A stretch of DNA of 12,181 nt from a bacterium (GTDB lineage Bacteria > Bacillota > Clostridia > Oscillospirales > Acutalibacteraceae): the NCBI GenBank assembly GCA_020625635.1, contig JAHLBL010000032.1:1-12181 (forward strand), given 5' to 3'. Positions 12,180-12,181 of this stretch are shown piece by piece. How positions within the stretch are numbered: the stretch's first letter is position 1; each line of letters opens with the position of its first letter. Under the pieces are notes generated by a model that had not been told where the DNA came from, made no database searches, and saw only the letters and a list, made by a program, of their open reading frames with translations. The translations under genes and the position numbers were made by a program.

Positions 12180-12181
12180 TT

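Noticed and set aside
1..12181. CRISPR array, insertion sequence, rRNA or replication origin
   Set aside because: No regularly spaced repeats, transposase ORF with inverted ends, rRNA sequence or DnaA-box cluster were seen on either strand.

Overview
The window looks like chromosomal DNA of a Gram-positive, low-to-mid GC member of the Clostridia, most likely a Ruminococcaceae/Oscillospiraceae gut bacterium. The reasons are strong AGGAGG-type ribosome sites, sigma-A promoters with many extended -10 elements, separate CoaB and CoaC genes, a DUF1292 protein, a ROK glucokinase with a zinc motif, and a membrane-anchored XRE regulator. The taxon is an inference; no rRNA or other strong marker is present.

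Left part (1-3410, + strand): the C-terminus of an AEC-family permease, then a WYL-domain regulator overlapping by 4 nt a membrane protein with an N-terminal zinc ribbon. These are followed by a previously unlisted 30-residue membrane microprotein (2352-2444) and a diacylglycerol-kinase-family lipid kinase with a TTG start, closed by a terminator.

Middle (3438-7937): on the minus strand, a membrane-anchored XRE regulator with a candidate operator/promoter and, upstream of it, a phosphoglucomutase/phosphomannomutase. A roughly 460-bp gap on the + strand then contains what looks like an independent non-coding RNA gene (promoter 6148-6175, hairpin-rich body, strong terminator at 6412-6452), followed by a small acidic DUF1292 protein. 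A convergent ROK glucokinase lies on the minus strand. Glucokinase and the mutase together supply glucose-6-P/glucose-1-P or hexose-phosphate interconversion.

Right part (8048-11699, minus strand): three blocks. DUF4234 - DUF2752 - coaB - coaC form a tight run with 4-nt overlaps and a consensus promoter. Two tandem paralogous lipoproteins follow, also with a consensus promoter, and then a PAP2 phosphatase with its own promoter. The PAP2 enzyme and the lipid kinase on the left could both act in undecaprenyl-/diacylglycerol-phosphate turnover, but they are not linked in one operon.

Right edge: a CAU-anticodon tRNA (probably tRNA-Ile2, possibly Met) with a consensus promoter, two hairpins, and the C-terminus of a minus-strand gene that reminds me of small accessory proteins on gut Firmicutes mobile elements. 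This could be the edge of an integrated element.

I see no CRISPR array, insertion sequence, rRNA or complete defence system. The best candidates for something undescribed are the hairpin-train RNA at about 6182-6453, the microprotein before the lipid kinase, and the His-rich repeat between the DNA-binding and membrane parts of the XRE protein.
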